NCBI RefSeq assembly: GCF_014640615.1
Contig: NZ_BMHH01000003.1
Coordinates: 53,792-117,791 of the forward strand
Length of the DNA stretch: 64,000 bases
Direction of reading: 5' to 3'
From: Paramesorhizobium endophyticum
GTDB lineage: Bacteria; Pseudomonadota; Alphaproteobacteria; Rhizobiales; Rhizobiaceae
The translations under genes and the position numbers were made by a program. Shown here one piece after another: positions 1 through 9,454 of this stretch (position 1 is the stretch's first letter; every line of letters starts with the position of its first letter). The notes below the pieces were generated by a model. That model made no database searches and had not been told where the DNA came from. It worked only from the letters and a program-made list of their open reading frames with translations.

Positions 1-757
1 CTATCAACAGCGCGACCGCCGCGATCTGTTGCGCCGCGCCCAGCGTGTCGCCGGTCTGGCCGCCGATCTTGTCGCGGCAGAGATTGACGAAAGCGAAGCT
101 CGCCGCGCCGCAAAGCAGGATCGCGGTTAGCAGCCCGCCGATGCCGCCAGTCGGCACAAAGGTCACCGCAAGGGCGAGGAAGCCGGTGAGAAGGGCGGAA
201 TAGGCTGCCGTTTCGTCGGGTGCGCCCGCGGCATCGGCGACGCCGCCGGGGCGCACCGAAGGCAGCTTATGCCACATGCCGACCATGACCGCGCGGCTTG
301 CCGCTTCGGTGCCGATCAGGGCGAGGGCGGCATATCCGGGACCGGCCCGCTCGGCGAGCGCGGCAAGGAGCAGCGTGCGCAAGCCGACCGAGAGGATGAG
401 CGCAAGGCCGCCGAAGGTGCCGATGCGGGAATCCTTCATGATCTCGAGGCGCCGTTTCTCTGTCGCTCCGCCGAAAAAACCGTCCGCGACATCGGCAAGG
501 CCATCCTCATGCAGCGCGCCGGTGATGGAGGTGAGGATACCGATGGCGAGGAGAGCGGCAACTGTGGGGGGGAGATGGAGTTGGCTCGCGACAACAAGAA
601 CGAAGGCGGCGGGCAGGGCGATCAGGGCGCCCGCGAGTGGGAACACGCGGGCATTTTCCGCCAGCGATCCATTATGGCCTTCAAACCAGGCGGGGGGTAT
701 GGGCAGGCGGGTCAGGAAACCGAGCGAGCGCATGATTTCCGCCAGAAGGCCATCCAT
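1..757 (-). CDS. cobS: Adenosylcobinamide-GDP ribazoletransferase (cobalamin synthase), 3' end cut by window
   Basis: Integral membrane enzyme that joins adenosylcobinamide-GDP to alpha-ribazole in the last steps of cobalamin assembly. Read on the minus strand from the ATG at 755-757, the frame stays open to base 1 for 252 codons, near the usual full length of 250-260. It begins MDGLLAEIMRSLGFLTRLPI, the typical CobS start. It also carries the acidic segment HEDGLADVADGFFGG and, near the window edge, KIGGQTGDTLGA, both hallmarks of the family and thought to bind Mg and substrate. Several hydrophobic segments alternate with these. Only the last residues lie outside the window. The identification is secure from the motifs. 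Confidence 0.93.
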   Translation of the reverse strand, partial: MDGLLAEIMRSLGFLTRLPIPPAWFEGHNGSLAENARVFPLAGALIALPAAFVLVVASQLHLPPTVAALLAIGILTSITGALHEDGLADVADGFFGGATEKRRLEIMKDSRIGTFGGLALILSVGLRTLLLAALAERAGPGYAALALIGTEAASRAVMVGMWHKLPSVRPGGVADAAGAPDETAAYSALLTGFLALAVTFVPTGGIGGLLTAILLCGAASFAFVNLCRDKIGGQTGDTLGAAQQIAAVALLI

Positions 758-781
758 GTCGTGATCCCTTGGAAACGACTA

Positions 782-877
782 GAGCGTGATGCGATTAAAC
801 CCGTGCGGGCATCACGCCCTAACTCTTTGTTTTTACGCATGATCCCGAAAAGTCTGCAACTTTTCGGGATCATGCTA
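782..877. repeat. Composite intergenic palindromic repeat, family R1, best copy
   Basis: Two hairpins lie back to back upstream of cobS. The first has 9-base arms GCGTGATGC (784-792) and GCATCACGC (809-817). The second has 16-base perfect arms, CATGATCCCGAAAAGT (838-853) and its complement (859-874), around the loop CTGCA. Variants of the second hairpin recur at 6099, 12467, 12525, 19489, 51231 and 57317. The layout resembles the mosaic palindromic elements (RIME type) known from rhizobia. Confidence 0.85.
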
Positions 878-924
878 TAGAGCACCCGGCCCGAAGGCCG
901 GATGCTTCCCATGATAGCTGATTC

Positions 925-1404
925 TCAGCCGTTCTCGGCGGGGATAATCCCGTGCTGCTTCGGCCCGAAGCGAAGCGCGGTGCCCACATGGCAGTTGAAG
1001 ACCATCGGCTTGGAGATTTTCTTGTAATCGCCCGGTGAAAACCGGTTGGCCGTGATGGTCGCCGTATCATCGGGCATGACACGGTACTGGATGACCTCGA
1101 GAACCGGCGTCCCGTCGGGCATAACGGTCAGATGATCGTCGGAAAACCCGATATTGGGTTGGGGGCCGCGCATGATCATGAAATCCCGGATGAGGAGACC
1201 GCCAATCGGCCCGATTGCCTCGGGCTTTTTGCCGCCCTTCATCTGGCATTTGCCGAGGTCGACGATTGCTGCCGTTGGCAGGCCTGTGAGCAGCCGATGC
1301 TGCAATTGCTCATATTCGCCTGTTGGAGCAGGCAGGACGGCTTGCGCCTGCGTCACGCTGCCTAGAACGACCAGGGCCGTGAGCGCCTTGCTGAAATACC
1401 GCAT
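925..1404 (-). CDS. VirK-family exported protein
   Basis: A 159-residue protein with a clear Sec signal peptide (MRYFSKALTALVVLGSVTQA, cleavage after AQA near residue 22). The mature part has the pattern I associate with the VirK family: an N-terminal helix ending in LLTGLPTAAIVDLGKC, a GGLLI strand, a FSDDHLTVMPDGTPVLE core and a late cysteine. The function of VirK proteins is not established; the family was named from an Agrobacterium vir-region gene. The start ATG at 1402-1404 is preceded by GAGG about 9 bases upstream. The gene stands alone, transcribed in the same direction as cobS and the ClC gene. The family call is from memory and moderately sure; export is secure. Confidence 0.62.
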   Translation of the reverse strand: MRYFSKALTALVVLGSVTQAQAVLPAPTGEYEQLQHRLLTGLPTAAIVDLGKCQMKGGKKPEAIGPIGGLLIRDFMIMRGPQPNIGFSDDHLTVMPDGTPVLEVIQYRVMPDDTATITANRFSPGDYKKISKPMVFNCHVGTALRFGPKQHGIIPAENG

Positions 1405-1478
1405 GATGATTACCTCGCTGCGATTTTCTATCTGGACTCATATAGAAGAGCGCTTTCCATTATCCAGACCGGGTATTT

Positions 1479-3254
1479 TCAGCGTTCTCCCGACATATCC
1501 CTTCTGGCCTTGTCCAGTTCCTCGGCATAGCGGCGCAGAAGATAGCCCTCCGTGAGCAGGCCCTGCACCTTGCGGTGGGTGAAATCGTCTACGACGGCAA
1601 GCTCTTCGCTTCCGGACCGGGAAAAGAGCTCGGCGGCTTCCTTCACGTTCATCGTCGGCTTCAGCATGATGTCACCGTAGCGCAGCATCTCGGAGACGGG
1701 CTTTTCCTGCGCTTCGGGGGAAGGGGGCAGGGCGTGGACCTCGGCCACGATCAGGATGCCGGCATAGACCTTGCCCGGCTCCGTGGCGATGACGCGCTGG
1801 ACGGAGCCGAGCGGTATTTCCTTGCGGAACTGCGCAACCGTGAGGTCGCTCGACACCGTGCGGATATCCTTGCGCATCATGCGCCCGACGGTCAGGCTGC
1901 GCATCCAGCCGATATCCTGCGCGCTGCGTATGGTCTCGCCGCGAAGATGGAAGCGCCAGGTGGAGAAGGAGTAGCCGAAGGTCTCGCGCACCAGCATGGC
2001 CGACATGATGGCCGCCGCCAGCACGACGCCGGTAAGCTCGAGATTGCCGGTGGATTCCAGCGCGAGGAAGGCCATGGTCAGCGGCCCGCCCACGACGCCG
2101 ACCGCCAGCGAAGTCATGCCGACGACCGCCGCGACGGTCGGATCGATGCTCATTGCCGGGAAGACGACGGCCATGATCCCGGCGAAAATCTTGCCCGCCA
2201 GCGCGCCCAGGAACAGGGAGGCGAAGAACAGGCCGCCGCGAAAACCCGATCCGAGGGAGATGGCAGATGCGAGGACCTTTAGGAGGAAAAGCGCGAAGAT
2301 GACCGGCAGCGCATAATCTATCGTCAATTCCCGGTGCAATGCGCCATGGCCGCTGGAAAGCACCTGCGGGGTCAGGAGCGCAAGCAGCCCCAGGAGGCAG
2401 CCGCCGATGGCGGGGCGCAGGGTGTTGCTGATCGCAAGCTTGGTGAACAGGCGCTCGACAACGGATACCAGATGCATGATGGCGATGGAGAGCCCGCCGG
2501 CGGTGAGGCCGAGAATGAGGAAGGGCACATATTGCCGCGCTTCCATGGGCGGCAAATCGCCCAGCTCGATGGGGAAGGGCGGCGCGCCGAGATATCCGGC
2601 CACCAGCGTGGCGGAGACGGCGGCGGCCATCATCGGAGCCACATTCGCCACCGTATAGATGCCGACGATCAGTTCGAAGCCGTAGAATGCGCCGGTCAAG
2701 GGCGCGCCGAAGGCCGCGGCGATCGCTCCCCCCGCGCCGCAGCCGACGAGCAGCCGGACGTCCCCCCGGCGCAGATTGAGGAAGGCGGCAACCTTGGAGG
2801 CGATGCCCGAGCCGACCTGCGTATAGGCCGCTTCCAGCCCAACGGATGCGCCGAAGCCGCTGGAAAGGATCGTCTGCACGGCAACGACCAGCGTGTCGGT
2901 CATCGACATGCGCCCGCCATAAAGCGCGTTGGCCTCGATGGGGTCGATGGGATGGCGCAGCTTGCCGCGGCGGACGAAGTAGATGGTGAGCCCCATCAGG
3001 ATGCCGCCGATGACAGGCACGAACGCCATGTGCCGGCTGGCGAGCTCGGCGGTGCCCGACAGGCGCTCGCCGTGCGGGATGGCGTAAAGGAGGCTGTGCA
3101 ACTGGCTCACGATCCAGCCGATCAGCATCACTCCCGCCCCGGCGAAGACGCCGACGATGCAGGCGAGCAGCACGATGGCGACGCCGCGCGCATTGAGGAT
3201 GCGCAAGACAGCAAGGGTTCGCAGGCGCAGCCTGCCTACGTCGAATTTTTGCAT
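1479..3254 (-). CDS. ClC-family chloride/proton antiporter with C-terminal CBS region
   Basis: About 591 residues with ten or more hydrophobic segments. Three ClC signature regions are visible: GLEAAYTQ (about residues 139-146, the position of GREGP, keeping the gating glutamate but not the RE-GP context), the glycine-rich GCGAGGAIAAAFGAPL block, and SLGSGFRGGLFFASLF, the GSGFPGG-like filter. The last 150 residues are soluble and look like a CBS pair (VGRMMRKDIRTV and VSEMLRYGDIMLKP). It should exchange chloride for protons across the inner membrane, possibly for pH homeostasis. I chose the ATG at 3252-3254; an in-frame GTG at 3266 would add four residues. It is divergent from clpP. Confidence 0.9.
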   Translation of the reverse strand: MQKFDVGRLRLRTLAVLRILNARGVAIVLLACIVGVFAGAGVMLIGWIVSQLHSLLYAIPHGERLSGTAELASRHMAFVPVIGGILMGLTIYFVRRGKLRHPIDPIEANALYGGRMSMTDTLVVAVQTILSSGFGASVGLEAAYTQVGSGIASKVAAFLNLRRGDVRLLVGCGAGGAIAAAFGAPLTGAFYGFELIVGIYTVANVAPMMAAAVSATLVAGYLGAPPFPIELGDLPPMEARQYVPFLILGLTAGGLSIAIMHLVSVVERLFTKLAISNTLRPAIGGCLLGLLALLTPQVLSSGHGALHRELTIDYALPVIFALFLLKVLASAISLGSGFRGGLFFASLFLGALAGKIFAGIMAVVFPAMSIDPTVAAVVGMTSLAVGVVGGPLTMAFLALESTGNLELTGVVLAAAIMSAMLVRETFGYSFSTWRFHLRGETIRSAQDIGWMRSLTVGRMMRKDIRTVSSDLTVAQFRKEIPLGSVQRVIATEPGKVYAGILIVAEVHALPPSPEAQEKPVSEMLRYGDIMLKPTMNVKEAAELFSRSGSEELAVVDDFTHRKVQGLLTEGYLLRRYAEELDKARRDMSGER

Positions 3255-3360
3255 TTCGAGGCGCACGGACGGTCCGTCTTGCAGATTCCAGTTTCAGTTC
3301 ACATCCAATCTAATGCCAGACATCTTAACGACAACAGGCGGACAAGGATGGTTTCTGCAT

Positions 3361-3390
3361 CTTGCGGAACCGGCCTGCGTCACCTTATGT
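3361..3390 (+). promoter_or_regulatory. Candidate sigma-32-like promoter for clpP
   Basis: CTTGCGG at 3361-3367 and CACCTTATGT at 3381-3390 match the general shape of alphaproteobacterial heat-shock promoters (CTTG -35, C-rich/AT -10) with about 16 bases between. They lie some 85 bases before the clpP ATG. This is a visual match only; clpP being heat-regulated is known in related bacteria. Confidence 0.35.
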
Positions 3391-3471
3391 ATGTGACGAT
3401 CACGAATCCGATTTGCAGCCAGTTCCGGACTGCGATATCCACAGGCAATCTCCAGACATTTAGAGGCCCTT

Positions 3472-4101
3472 ATGAGAGACCCGATCGAAACAGCCATGAA
3501 CCTTGTGCCGATGGTCGTCGAGCAGACCAATCGCGGCGAGCGGGCCTATGACATCTTTTCGAGGTTGCTCAAGGAACGCATCATCTTCATCACCGGGCCG
3601 ATCGAGGACGGCATGGCGTCGCTGGTCTGCGCGCAGCTTCTGTTCCTCGAGGCGGAGAACCCGAAGAAAGAGATCAACCTCTACATCAACTCGCCCGGCG
3701 GCGTGGTGACATCGGGCATGTCGATCTACGACACGATGCAGTTCATCCGCCCGCCCGTCTCCACGCTCTGCATGGGGCAGGCGGCTTCCATGGGCTCGCT
3801 GCTGCTGACGGCCGGTGCGACGGGGATGCGCTATGCATTGCCCAACGCGCGCATCATGCTGCACCAGCCCTCGGGTGGTTTCCAGGGCCAGGCGTCCGAC
3901 ATCGAGCGCCATGCGCAGGACATCATCAAGCTGAAGCGCCGGCTCAATGAGATTTATGTGAAGCACACCGGTCGTGATTATGACACGATTGAGCGTACGC
4001 TGGACCGCGACCATTTCATGACGGCCGAGGAAGCGCGGGATTTCGGCCTCATCGACAAGGTCATCGAATCGCGGGAAGTCATCGAAGGCGTGGCGAAATA
4101 A
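3472..4101 (+). CDS. clpP: ATP-dependent Clp protease proteolytic subunit
   Basis: A 209-residue serine peptidase that forms the double heptameric barrel and degrades substrates delivered by ClpX or ClpA in the cytoplasm. The catalytic triad is visible: Ser106 in [11 protein letters not shown], His131 in MLHQPSGG, and Asp180 in DRDHF. The conserved NSPGG loop is at about 73-77. The length is normal for the family. The short leader before residue 20 fits the propeptide, which is removed by self-processing. The gene lies upstream of clpX with a 343-base gap containing a hairpin, so the two probably have separate promoters as well as any read-through. A heat-shock type promoter may lie upstream. 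Confidence 0.98.
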   Translation: MRDPIETAMNLVPMVVEQTNRGERAYDIFSRLLKERIIFITGPIEDGMASLVCAQLLFLEAENPKKEINLYINSPGGVVTSGMSIYDTMQFIRPPVSTLCMGQAASMGSLLLTAGATGMRYALPNARIMLHQPSGGFQGQASDIERHAQDIIKLKRRLNEIYVKHTGRDYDTIERTLDRDHFMTAEEARDFGLIDKVIESREVIEGVAK

Positions 4102-4124
4102 GCCCTTTCGAGCCCACTGACCGA

Positions 4125-4171
4125 AGCCGACAACCCTCCGGTGCCTTGTTCTGTGCCGGAGGTGCGGCTTT
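4125..4171 (+). terminator. Hairpin after clpP, probable terminator or attenuator
   Basis: CCTCCGG (4135-4141) pairs with CCGGAGG (4156-4162), and the outer AGCCG (4125-4129) pairs with CGGCT (4165-4169), followed by a short T run. It sits 24 bases after the clpP stop. The remaining 270 bases up to clpX hold no ORF that I can support and presumably contain the clpX promoter. Confidence 0.6.
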
Positions 4172-4444
4172 AATGTCACAAAATTGCTGTCCTTCGGGCT
4201 TGTGCATGGCGCGACAGTCGTTACGTTAAGCGAATATTGGGTTTCATCGGCCTAGCTTGGAGAAATGCTGGAAACGCTGTCGCATTCGGGTTCATGTTCG
4301 TTTGGTGGCAAAGGTTCCGCGGCAGGTTGATTTTAAGAGGGTTGCCCGGATGATCGGTGTTTTTCGGTCGGGACACCAATAGGGGCAACGGGTTTACGGC
4401 GGCATCGTTTATAACGGTGCGGCCGATTTTGAAAGGAAACTGCG

Positions 4445-5719
4445 ATGAGCAAAGTCAGCAACAATGGTGGCGATTCGAAGAATACGCTCTATTGCTCGTT
4501 TTGCGGAAAGAGCCAGCATGAAGTCCGCAAGCTGATTGCCGGTCCGACCGTCTTCATCTGCGATGAGTGCGTCGAGCTTTGCATGGACATCATCCGCGAG
4601 GAAAACAAATCCTCGATGGTGAAGTCCCGCGAGGGCGTGCCCACGCCGCAGGAGATCATGGCCGTTCTCGACGATTACGTCATCGGCCAGACCCATGCGA
4701 AGCGGGTTCTGTCGGTCGCCGTGCACAACCATTACAAGCGGCTGGCGCATCAGTCGAAGAACAACGAGGTGGAGTTGGCGAAGTCCAACATCCTTCTCGT
4801 CGGGCCGACCGGCTGCGGCAAGACCTATCTCGCCCAGACGCTCGCGCGCATCATCGACGTGCCGTTCACCATGGCCGATGCGACGACGCTGACGGAAGCG
4901 GGCTATGTGGGCGAGGATGTGGAGAACATCATCCTCAAGCTGCTCCAGTCCGCCGACTACAATGTCGAACGGGCACAGCGCGGCATCGTCTATATCGACG
5001 AGGTCGACAAGATCAGCCGCAAGTCGGACAATCCCTCGATCACGCGCGACGTGTCGGGCGAGGGCGTCCAGCAGGCGCTGCTGAAGATCATGGAAGGTAC
5101 GGTCGCTTCGGTTCCGCCGCAGGGCGGGCGAAAGCATCCGCAGCAGGAATTCCTGCAGGTGGACACGACCAACATCCTCTTCATCTGCGGCGGCGCTTTC
5201 GCGGGCCTCGACCGGATCATCTCGGCACGCGGGGAGAAGACGTCCATTGGCTTCGGCGCGACCGTCAAAGCTCCCGATGACCGCCGCATTGGCGCGATCT
5301 TCCGTGAGCTCGAGCCGGAGGACCTGCTGAAATTCGGCCTCATCCCCGAATTCGTCGGACGTCTGCCCGTCATCGCGACGCTGGAAGACCTCGACATAGA
5401 CGCGCTGGTGCAGATCCTGTCCGAGCCGAAGAACGCGCTGGTCAAGCAGTATCAGCGGCTGTTCGAGATGGAGAATATCGAGCTGACCTTCCATGAGGAC
5501 GCCCTGCGCGCTATCGCCAACAAGGCGGTGGAACGCAAGACCGGCGCGCGCGGCCTGCGCTCCATCATGGAGAAGATCCTGCTCGACACCATGTTCGACC
5601 TGCCGACGCTCGATGGCGTGCAGGAAGTGGTGATCTCCGGCGATGTGGTGGATGGCAATGCCCGTCCGCTTTACATCTACTCGGAACGGCACGAGGAAAA
5701 GGGCAACGCCTCGGCTTGA
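4445..5719 (+). CDS. clpX: ATP-dependent Clp protease ATP-binding subunit ClpX
   Basis: A 424-residue AAA+ unfoldase that recognises tagged proteins and threads them into ClpP. The N-terminal zinc-binding domain has cysteines 17, 20, 39 and 42 (CSFC and CDEC). Walker A is GPTGCGKT at 120-127. The pore loop GYVG is at 153-156. Walker B is VYIDEVDKI, and the ClpP-contacting region and sensor 2 follow in the C-terminal half. The start ATG has AAGGAAAC just upstream. Length and all motifs are ordinary. It is downstream of clpP and upstream of lon, a common alphaproteobacterial arrangement. Confidence 0.98.
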   Translation: MSKVSNNGGDSKNTLYCSFCGKSQHEVRKLIAGPTVFICDECVELCMDIIREENKSSMVKSREGVPTPQEIMAVLDDYVIGQTHAKRVLSVAVHNHYKRLAHQSKNNEVELAKSNILLVGPTGCGKTYLAQTLARIIDVPFTMADATTLTEAGYVGEDVENIILKLLQSADYNVERAQRGIVYIDEVDKISRKSDNPSITRDVSGEGVQQALLKIMEGTVASVPPQGGRKHPQQEFLQVDTTNILFICGGAFAGLDRIISARGEKTSIGFGATVKAPDDRRIGAIFRELEPEDLLKFGLIPEFVGRLPVIATLEDLDIDALVQILSEPKNALVKQYQRLFEMENIELTFHEDALRAIANKAVERKTGARGLRSIMEKILLDTMFDLPTLDGVQEVVISGDVVDGNARPLYIYSERHEEKGNASA

Positions 5720-5752
5720 GGCGGGATCATGTGTGACCGAGGGCAATGGGAA

Positions 5753-5775
5753 GGGCTGCGCAAGCGGCCCTTTTT
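5753..5775 (+). terminator. Rho-independent terminator of clpX
   Basis: GGGCTGC, the loop GCAA, then GCGGCCC and five Ts, 33 bases after the clpX stop codon. Confidence 0.8.
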
Positions 5776-5793
5776 CGTGACCGCATGTGCCTC

Positions 5794-5934
5794 TCCCTCC
5801 CCCTTGCGGGGAGGGTGGCCCGAAGGGTCGGGTGGGGGTGGTGACGTTTGCGCCATTGTCTCCAGCAGATGCGCAAACGTCACCACCCCCATCCGCCCGC
5901 TAACGCAGGCACCTTCCCCGCAAGGGGGAAGGAG
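5794..5934. repeat. Long inverted repeat, family R3 (clpX-lon gap)
   Basis: Imperfect arms of about 60 bases face each other. The inner 20 bases are perfect: 5834-5853 against 5871-5890. The outer part pairs CTCCCCCTTGCGGGGAGG with CCTTCCCCGCAAGGGGGAAGG-like sequence. A second member of the family starts at 63903. No coding potential. It lies between the clpX terminator and the lon leader. Confidence 0.85.
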
Positions 5935-6098
5935 GCGCGAGCCATTTTGACACGAATCCGTGCTAATCCACCTTCGGCACTTGAATTGGAATCCCAAGGT
6001 CGCCAACTAGGAATTCTAATGCATGTTTGTGACTTGCCAATGAATGTTCCAGGGAGCACAAACACGGCAATCGGCCAAACGGCCTCCAAGTTTTGGCC

Positions 6099-6141
6099 GC
6101 ATGACCACTTGCGAAAAGTCTGCGACTTTTCTGGGTCATGC
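6099..6141. repeat. Palindromic repeat, family R1, in the lon leader
   Basis: GCATGACC (6099-6106) and GGTCATGC (6134-6141) are outer arms. AAAAGTC and GACTTTT are inner arms around TGC. The repeat ends 2 bases before the AGAAAGGA ribosome binding site of lon, so any lon transcript starting upstream carries this hairpin in its leader. Confidence 0.8.
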
Positions 6142-6158
6142 TTCAGAAAGGACTGATG

Positions 6159-8588
6159 ATGACGGGTATTGAAAAGAAGACTCCGGCGAGTGGCAACGAT
6201 GGGCTTTATGCCGTTCTGCCGCTGCGCGATATCGTGGTCTTCCCGCATATGATCGTTCCGCTTTTCGTGGGACGGGAAAAATCGATCCGCGCGCTCGAGG
6301 AAGTGATGGGCGTGGACAAGCAGATCCTGCTTGCGACGCAGAAGAACGCCGCCGATGACGATCCGGCCTCCGACGCAATCTATGATGTCGGCACCATCGC
6401 CAATGTGTTGCAGCTCCTGAAGCTGCCTGATGGCACGGTCAAGGTGCTGGTCGAGGGAACCGCGCGGGCCAAGATAAGCCATTTCACGGATCGTGAGGAT
6501 TATCACGAAGCCTATGCCGAGGTGCTTGGCGAACCGGAAGAGGATGAAGTCGAGATCGAGGCGCTCTCCCGCTCGGTGGTCGCCGATTTCGAGAATTATG
6601 TGAAGCTCAACAAGAAGATCTCCCCGGAGGTCGTGGGCGCTGCAAGCCAGATCGAGGATTATTCCAAGCTGGCCGATACGGTCGCCTCGCATCTGGCGAT
6701 CAAGATCCCCGAGAAGCAGGAGATGCTGGCGCTTCTTTCCATCCGCGAGCGGCTGGAGAAGGCGCTTTCCTTCATGGAAGCCGAAATCTCCGTGCTGCAG
6801 GTGGAAAAGCGCATCCGCAGCCGTGTCAAGCGGCAGATGGAGAAGACGCAGCGCGAATATTATCTCAATGAGCAGATGAAGGCGATCCAGAAGGAGCTTG
6901 GCGACGGCGAGGATGGCCGCGACGAGGCTGCCGAGCTGGAAGAACGCATCAACAAGACCAAGCTCACCAAGGAAGCGCGCGAGAAGGCGCAGGCGGAGCT
7001 CAAGAAGCTGCGCAGCATGAGCCCGATGTCGGCGGAGGCCACCGTCGTGCGCAATTATCTCGACTGGCTGCTCTCGATCCCCTGGGGCAAGAAGTCGAAG
7101 GTCAAGCAGGATCTGAACTTTGCGCAGGAAGTGCTCGATGAGGAGCATTTCGGCCTCGACAAGGTCAAGGAACGCATCGTCGAGTATCTCGCGGTGCAGA
7201 CACGCTCGGCCAAGATCAAGGGCCCGATCATCTGCCTCGTCGGACCTCCGGGCGTCGGCAAGACCTCGCTCGCCCGCTCCATCGCCAAGGCGACGGGTCG
7301 CGAATATGTCCGCATGTCGCTGGGCGGCGTGCGTGACGAGGCGGAAATCCGCGGCCACCGCCGCACCTATATCGGCTCGATGCCCGGCAAGGTCATCCAG
7401 TCGATGAAGAAGGCGAAGAAGTCCAATCCGCTGTTCCTTCTCGACGAGATCGACAAGATGGGGCAGGATTTCCGCGGCGATCCGTCATCGGCTCTGCTGG
7501 AGGTGCTGGATCCAGAGCAGAACTCGACCTTCATGGACCACTATCTGGAGGTGGAATACGACCTCTCGAACGTGATGTTCGTGACGACGGCGAACAGCCT
7601 GAACATCCCCGGCCCGCTGATGGACCGCATGGAGATCATCCGCATCGCCGGCTACACCGAGGACGAGAAGCTGGAGATCAGCAAGCGGCACCTGCTGCCG
7701 AAGGCGATCCGCGACCATGCACTGCAACCGAAGGAATTTTCGGTCAGCGACGAGGCGATCCGCTCCATCATCCGCCTTTATACGCGGGAAGCGGGCGTGC
7801 GCAGCCTCGAGCGCGAGCTGATGAAGCTGGCGCGCAAGGCGGTCACCGAAATCCTCAAGGCCAAGAAGAAGTCGGTGAATATCACGCAAGAAAATCTCGC
7901 CGATTATCTGGGCGTCGAGCGCTTCCGCTATGGCCAGATCGAGGGTGAGGACCAGCTTGGCGTCGTCACCGGACTTGCGTGGACGGAAGTGGGTGGTGAA
8001 ATCCTGACCATCGAAGGCGTCATGATGCCCGGCAAGGGCCGTATGACGGTGACTGGCAACCTTCGCGACGTGATGAAGGAATCGATCTCGGCGGCGGCAT
8101 CCTATGTCCGCTCGCGGGCTATCGATTTCGGCATCGAGCCGCCGCTGTTCGACAAGCGCGACATCCACGTCCACGTGCCGGAAGGCGCGACGCCGAAGGA
8201 CGGCCCCTCGGCGGGCGTGGCGATGGCGACCGCCATCGTCTCCATCCTTACGGGCATTCCCGTGCGCAAGGATGTGGCGATGACCGGTGAAATCACGCTC
8301 CGGGGCAGGGTGCTGCCGATCGGCGGACTGAAGGAGAAGCTGCTCGCGGCCCTGCGAGCCGGCATCACCAAGGTTCTGATCCCAGAAGAGAACGCCAAGG
8401 ATCTCGCGGAGATTCCTGACAATGTGAAGAACAGCCTCGAGATCATTCCGATTTCGCGGGTGGGGGAAGCGCTGCGTCATGCGCTGGTGCGCATGCCGGA
8501 GCCGATCGAATGGTCGGAAACGGAAGTGTCCGAAGCGCCGCTTCCCGCGGCCGCGGACGACGATGCAGTGGCCTCGGTCGCGCATTGA
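6159..8588 (+). CDS. lon: ATP-dependent endopeptidase Lon
   Basis: A 809-residue cytoplasmic AAA+ serine protease that degrades misfolded and regulatory proteins. Order of parts: N-terminal LON substrate domain ([19 protein letters not shown]), coiled-coil linker, AAA+ module with Walker A GPPGVGKT at 362-369 and Walker [11 protein letters not shown], then the peptidase domain with the Ser684/Lys727 dyad (KDGPSAG and GGLKEKLL). I chose the second ATG of the ATGATG pair because AAAGGA ends 7 bases before it; an upstream in-frame ATG at 6138 falls inside the repeat and has no binding site. The C-terminal tail after residue 780 is acidic. hupB follows. Confidence 0.97.
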   Translation: MTGIEKKTPASGNDGLYAVLPLRDIVVFPHMIVPLFVGREKSIRALEEVMGVDKQILLATQKNAADDDPASDAIYDVGTIANVLQLLKLPDGTVKVLVEGTARAKISHFTDREDYHEAYAEVLGEPEEDEVEIEALSRSVVADFENYVKLNKKISPEVVGAASQIEDYSKLADTVASHLAIKIPEKQEMLALLSIRERLEKALSFMEAEISVLQVEKRIRSRVKRQMEKTQREYYLNEQMKAIQKELGDGEDGRDEAAELEERINKTKLTKEAREKAQAELKKLRSMSPMSAEATVVRNYLDWLLSIPWGKKSKVKQDLNFAQEVLDEEHFGLDKVKERIVEYLAVQTRSAKIKGPIICLVGPPGVGKTSLARSIAKATGREYVRMSLGGVRDEAEIRGHRRTYIGSMPGKVIQSMKKAKKSNPLFLLDEIDKMGQDFRGDPSSALLEVLDPEQNSTFMDHYLEVEYDLSNVMFVTTANSLNIPGPLMDRMEIIRIAGYTEDEKLEISKRHLLPKAIRDHALQPKEFSVSDEAIRSIIRLYTREAGVRSLERELMKLARKAVTEILKAKKKSVNITQENLADYLGVERFRYGQIEGEDQLGVVTGLAWTEVGGEILTIEGVMMPGKGRMTVTGNLRDVMKESISAAASYVRSRAIDFGIEPPLFDKRDIHVHVPEGATPKDGPSAGVAMATAIVSILTGIPVRKDVAMTGEITLRGRVLPIGGLKEKLLAALRAGITKVLIPEENAKDLAEIPDNVKNSLEIIPISRVGEALRHALVRMPEPIEWSETEVSEAPLPAAADDDAVASVAH

Positions 8589-8612
8589 GGCAAATTCGAG
8601 CGTGAATTTACG

Positions 8613-8671
8613 GAAATGCCGGGCAAAAAGCCCGGCATTTCTGTGTTTAACCCCGGAATTCCGGGCTTTTT
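8613..8671 (+). terminator. Double hairpin terminator after lon
   Basis: First hairpin: GAAATGCCGGGC (8613-8624), loop AAAAA, complement to 8641. Second: the palindrome CCCGGAATTCCGGG (8652-8665) followed by CTTTTT. Both lie between lon and hupB. Confidence 0.85.
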
Positions 8672-8769
8672 GGGCTTGCATGGCTTGGCGTGGGGGATGA
8701 TTCGAATAAACTCCCGCCCATGCCGGTCGAGTCGCAAGACCCGGCAAATAAAAGAAAGGAAATGCCCCT

Positions 8770-9045
8770 ATGAACAAGAACGAATTGGTTGCCGCGGTTG
8801 CGGAAAAGGCCGGCCTGACGAAGACCGATGCAGCTTCGGCTGTCGATGCCGTCCTGGAGTCGGTTACCGCTGCGCTGAAAGACGGCGGCGATGTGCGTCT
8901 TCCGGGCTTCGGCGTTTTCTCCGTTTCGCACCGCGCCGCCTCGACGGGCCGCAACCCCTCGACCGGCAAGGAAGTAGCGATCCCCGCCCGCAACGTGCCG
9001 AAGTTCTCGGCCGGCAAGGGCCTCAAGGACGCGGTGAACGGCTGA
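8770..9045 (+). CDS. hupB: HU family DNA-binding protein
   Basis: A 91-residue nucleoid protein that bends and compacts DNA as a dimer. It starts MNKNELVAAVAEKAGLTKTD and contains the HU signature GFGVFSVSHRAASTGRNPST followed by KEVAIPARNVPKFSAGK, the beta-arm and C-terminal clamp. The ATG is preceded by AAGAAAGGAAATG at good spacing. It directly follows lon and the double terminator, so it probably has its own promoter in the 98 bases after the second hairpin. No unusual residues are seen. Confidence 0.97.
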   Translation: MNKNELVAAVAEKAGLTKTDAASAVDAVLESVTAALKDGGDVRLPGFGVFSVSHRAASTGRNPSTGKEVAIPARNVPKFSAGKGLKDAVNG

Positions 9046-9143
9046 TCCTTCCTGCAGCGCTCGCTTTCAGTGCGAAGCGCTGCTTTCCCCTTGAGGAAGC
9101 GAATAGGGAATAGCGAGCGGCAGATGGGATAAAACTATCTGTT

Positions 9144-9425
9144 AGAGCATATCACCTTTAAATGGAAACAGGTGGTTTATTCTCTTATCGTTGCGGTCAC
9201 GCCGCCGTCGAGGAATGGATCCCAGTGACAAGCACTGGGATGACGGGTGGAGATGTTTCGTCTACCATAGGACATGCTCTGCCAAGCGGAGAGGTTGGAG
9301 ATTTGGGCCAACAGCCAAGCAACCCGTCATCCCAGTGCTTGTCACTGGGATCCATTCCTCTCCCTCTCCACGACACAACGATCCCAAAAAGAAATTCAAG
9401 CGATTCCATCAAAACATGAACCGCT
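9144..9425. repeat. 282-base hairpin-rich repeat, family R2, copy A
   Basis: Two perfect 38-base arms, 9210-9247 and 9323-9360, face each other. Each arm contains its own small hairpin (ATCCCAGTG, ACAAG, CACTGGGAT). The ends of the element are also imperfect inverted repeats of about 50 bases (TTTAAATGGAAACAGG-like at the left, TTTTGATGGAATCG-like read inward from the right). A second copy is at 36678-36960. There is no ORF, as in a MITE. This accounts for the gap between hupB and the antitoxin gene. Confidence 0.88.
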
Positions 9426-9454
9426 ATAGCGCTATTTGCTTTTTGTTTTCGGCT

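Noticed and set aside
9144..9425. CRISPR array
   Set aside because: The repeated units are inverted arms, two per element, not regularly spaced direct repeats with unique spacers, and no cas gene is in the window.
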